DNA of 64,000 nucleotides from an uncultured Porphyromonadaceae bacterium (lineage in GTDB: Bacteria > Bacteroidota > Bacteroidia > Bacteroidales > Muribaculaceae): assembly GCA_946187345.1 (NCBI GenBank), contig CAMHQD010000006.1, positions 17,544 to 81,543 of the forward strand. The letters run 5' to 3'. Below, in pieces: positions 61,764 through 64,000 of this stretch. The notes under the pieces were generated by a model, which saw only the letters and a list, made by a program, of their open reading frames with translations, had not been told where the DNA came from and did not search any database. Both the position numbers and the translations under genes were made by a program. Within the stretch, counting starts at the first letter, position 1; each line of letters opens with the position of its first letter.

Positions 61764-63674
61764 TTAAGGCGTTGGAGAGACGGTGTAGGAGCCGGTGGCG
61801 GAGACGCGCACGTAGGCGTCGGCACTGAAGTTATAGTTGGTCATCAGGTCATATTGCTTGCCACCGTTGTTATTGTTGATAATCCAGTTGGTGTCGCTGC
61901 CGCGCGAGTAGGCCTCGCCCATGTCAAACACCATCCACTCCGTGCCGGAGATGGTGGTTGTGCCGGAGGGCGTCACGCCGGGCCACGCCGCTTCCACGTC
62001 GCTATTGGTGGTCGACGACCAGACGTACATCGCGTAGGCACTCCAGCCCAGTTCGCTGTGAACGTACATCTTGTGGCCTGTGGGTTGCGGGTCGGGAACA
62101 GTGCCGCCCGGGTTGTTGAGGATATAGTCGAGCACATTGTTCACGTCGCCAACGTCCACCGCGCCGTCGCGGTTGACGTCGTAGCGGCTGTTGCCGCCCA
62201 TGACCAGCACGCGGTAGCCCTTGCCCTCGAGACGCAGTGTGGGAGTGGCTGTGAGTGTTGTCGTCTCGACCGTAGTGACGACACCAGCGCTCACGGTGCT
62301 GCTGTCGAGCCACTTGACGTAGTCACCCGGCGTGACGTTGCCCAGGGTGACGTCCACCGTGTTCTGGCCCATGTTGAGCACCACAAGCACCGTGCTGCCG
62401 CCGGCGGACTTGGTGAAGGCCAGCACGCTATTGGTGCTCACCGTGTGGAACGTGGGCACCACATCGTCGGCCAGCGCGGCCTGGGTGTGGCGCAGTGACG
62501 CGAGGGTGCGAACCGTGTTTTTCATCTTGCTATCTACCGTGTTCCAGTTCACCTTGCTGTCGTTGAAGTAGTCCAACTTCTGGTTGCAGCCGATTTCCTG
62601 ACCGTTGTAGAGCAGCGGCATGCCGTAGATGGTGAACATGAGCGTGGTCAACGCGTAGCGGTTGGCGCCGTAGAGGTCGGTGAGCGACTTGCCGCCGTCA
62701 TTGTAGTTCACATCGTGGTTGTTGAGGTAGACCATACGCGACACGGGAGCCGTCTTGCTGGCGTTGATGAAGCCGGCGCAGCGCGAGCGCAGGTTCTCGC
62801 CGCTGCTGCCGTTGGGGCCATACGCCGCCAACTGCCCCTGGAAGTTCCACGCATAGTCGTAGTCAAAGCCGGCGTTGAGCAGGCGCTTGACGTCCTGCAC
62901 GATGTCGGTCTCGCCCAGGAACCACACTGTCTTGCCGGCCTTGTGGCCCTTGATGAGCGGTATGGCCGACTGCCAGTAACTCGTGGGGATTGCCGTGCTC
63001 GAGATGTAGTCGCAGCGGTAGCCGTCCACGTCGGCCTCGTCAATCCAGTACTTGAGACAGTCGTTCATCGCGTCGCACAGGTCGGCGTTGTTGTAGTTGA
63101 GTTGATAGACGTCGCTATAGTTATTTGGGTGGACAATCGAGTTGCCGTTCTTGACGTAGTATTCGGGGTGCTCGGTGACCCATCGGGCGTTGGTGGCCGT
63201 GTGGTTGGGCACCCAGTCGAGCCACACCTGCATGCCCAGGCTGTGGGCGCGCGTGACAAAGTTCTTGAGGTCGGACACGGTGCCATACTTGGGGTTGACG
63301 GCCTTGAAGTCGGTGGCGGCATAGGGGCTGTTGATGCCGCCTCCTCGCGGATAGATGGGCATGAGCCACACGATGTCAACGCCCAGCGTCTTGAGTTCCT
63401 GCAGGCGCGCCTGCGCCGCCTGCAGCGTGCCGGCCTCGGTAAATGAGCCCACATTCATCTCATAGATGACGCGGTTTTTGTCGCCCAGCGGCGTGGTGTC
63501 GTCGATAGTGACCGCCGGGGCGTCGGCGTTGTCGCCGGTGAGAATACGCTCAAGCACGGCGTTCACGTCGCCCACGTCCACTGTGCCGTCCATGTTGATG
63601 TCACAAGGCACAGCCGCCGCCGCGCCCATCGTCGCGGCGACTATCGCCGCAATCAGTAGTAGTTTCCGTCTCAT
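61764..63674 (-). CDS. Secreted GH13 alpha-amylase-like enzyme with half-dockerins and CBM
   Basis: A 636-residue protein. Signal MRRKLLLIAAIVAATMGAAA, then one F-hand (CDINMDGTVDVGDVNAVLER). The catalytic domain shows region I DWVPNHTA, region II DGYRCDYIS (nucleophile), the acid in KTVWFLGETDIV and region IV YLNNHDVNYNDGG. A beta-sandwich follows, then a second F-hand near residues 495-520 (DVNRDGAVDVGDVNNVLDY). The last 95 residues (MYVHSELGWSAYAMYVWSS) resemble a CBM26-type starch-binding module. It should cut alpha-1,4 glucans at the cell surface. I chose 63674 because the ORF-track start precedes the promoter. Confidence 0.92.
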   Translation of the reverse strand: MRRKLLLIAAIVAATMGAAAAVPCDINMDGTVDVGDVNAVLERILTGDNADAPAVTIDDTTPLGDKNRVIYEMNVGSFTEAGTLQAAQARLQELKTLGVDIVWLMPIYPRGGGINSPYAATDFKAVNPKYGTVSDLKNFVTRAHSLGMQVWLDWVPNHTATNARWVTEHPEYYVKNGNSIVHPNNYSDVYQLNYNNADLCDAMNDCLKYWIDEADVDGYRCDYISSTAIPTSYWQSAIPLIKGHKAGKTVWFLGETDIVQDVKRLLNAGFDYDYAWNFQGQLAAYGPNGSSGENLRSRCAGFINASKTAPVSRMVYLNNHDVNYNDGGKSLTDLYGANRYALTTLMFTIYGMPLLYNGQEIGCNQKLDYFNDSKVNWNTVDSKMKNTVRTLASLRHTQAALADDVVPTFHTVSTNSVLAFTKSAGGSTVLVVLNMGQNTVDVTLGNVTPGDYVKWLDSSTVSAGVVTTVETTTLTATPTLRLEGKGYRVLVMGGNSRYDVNRDGAVDVGDVNNVLDYILNNPGGTVPDPQPTGHKMYVHSELGWSAYAMYVWSSTTNSDVEAAWPGVTPSGTTTISGTEWMVFDMGEAYSRGSDTNWIINNNNGGKQYDLMTNYNFSADAYVRVSATGSYTVSPTP

Positions 63675-63746
63675 CAAGGTTTGAATTTTGATCCGGTTGT
63701 TAATAGTATAAAACGTTAGTTTGGCCGTTCCATCCGGAACAGACTG

Positions 63747-63754
63747 CAAAGTTA
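63747..63754 (-). promoter_or_regulatory. -7 box for the GH13 gene
   Basis: TAACTTTG on the minus strand, 73 bases upstream of the ATG at 63674. Confidence 0.55.
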
Positions 63755-64000
63755 TGAATATTCTGCCGATTAACCATCATTCTCTCCGTTTTTCCCCTCG
63801 AAAAATCCGAAAAACTCGGGTCACCCGCAAAAACCTGTGTTTGAAATAGGATTGAGCTGATATCAGTATCGATAATGTGGATGTAGTCACATCGTAGGAT
63901 ATTGAGGAGTGGGCACGCGGTCAAGCCAATGCTTAAGTCATGGAGAGACATCTTCGATGTCACCATTGCCCAGCATTGAGGTGACGACTGTTATATGGCA
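63755..64000. other. No gene visible at the right edge
   Basis: The 88-codon minus-strand ORF 63700-63966 spans the amylase promoter, has no family features and is judged spurious. No RNA gene, hairpin of note or mobile element is seen. A regulatory region for the amylase may extend here. Confidence 0.5.

Noticed and set aside
63700-63966. 88-codon minus-strand ORF at the right edge
   Set aside because: It spans the amylase promoter and has no signal, domain or promoter of its own.

Overview
The window reads as a chromosomal segment of a Bacteroidales bacterium, most likely a gut lineage close to Muribaculaceae or Prevotellaceae. Reasons: nearly every intergenic start region carries the Bacteroidetes -7 box TAnnTTTG, Shine-Dalgarno sequences are rare, and family-typical genes are present (DUF4271 next to hemD/rnpA/yidD, SLC45-type maltose transporter, reverse rubrerythrin, Na+/H+ membrane pyrophosphatase, Tat-exported Fe-S aldo/keto reductase). 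Secreted proteins carry dockerin-like calcium repeats. The family-level assignment is an inference. I see no tRNA, rRNA, CRISPR array, complete insertion sequence or prophage.

Region 1 (1-7.9 kb): a FadL/OmpP1 porin, a small toxin-antitoxin pair whose PIN toxin is frameshifted, two glycosyltransferases, a secreted beta-helix protein and a secreted dockerin-CotH protein. Region 2 (7.9-22.2 kb, all minus strand): an exopolysaccharide cluster reading wza - wzc - [repeat] - wzy - fkbH - VOC - acyl carrier protein - MBOAT - SGNH - wzx - glycosyltransferase - [repeat] - two acyltransferases. It holds export, polymerisation and flipping functions plus what looks like an ACP-dependent acyl decoration module. 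Two copies of one palindromic intergenic repeat interrupt it.

Region 3 (22.4-30.7 kb): an SLC45-like sugar transporter, an outer-membrane barrel, a second SGNH/MBOAT/SGNH locus, a recombination scar joining a tolC-like 5' end to the tail of another SLC45-like gene, a reverse rubrerythrin and lysS. Region 4 (30.7-38.4 kb): a nested palindrome, an AAA/DUF4143 ATPase behind a four-copy iteron promoter, an ECF sigma/anti-sigma/Spy-like envelope module, a lone parA preceded by two DnaA-box sequences, a membrane pyrophosphatase and cytidine deaminase.

Region 5 (38.6-47.8 kb) is the most unusual: a GNAT-like gene, then a probable operon made of a 4-TM protein, a tubulin/FtsZ-fold protein, an AAA-ATPase-like/PD-(D/E)XK protein, a 1143-residue actin/Hsp70-fold ATPase, a single-pass membrane protein and a 49-residue membrane microprotein that the ORF track missed. 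It looks like a membrane-associated system built on two cytoskeletal folds. Region 6 (48-64 kb) is mostly housekeeping: argR, sbcD-sbcC, pyrH, a TPR membrane protein, lgt-LOG, DUF4271-hemD-rnpA-yidD, a metallo-hydrolase, a polyferredoxin plus aldo/keto reductase pair, and a secreted GH13 amylase flanked by half-dockerins.
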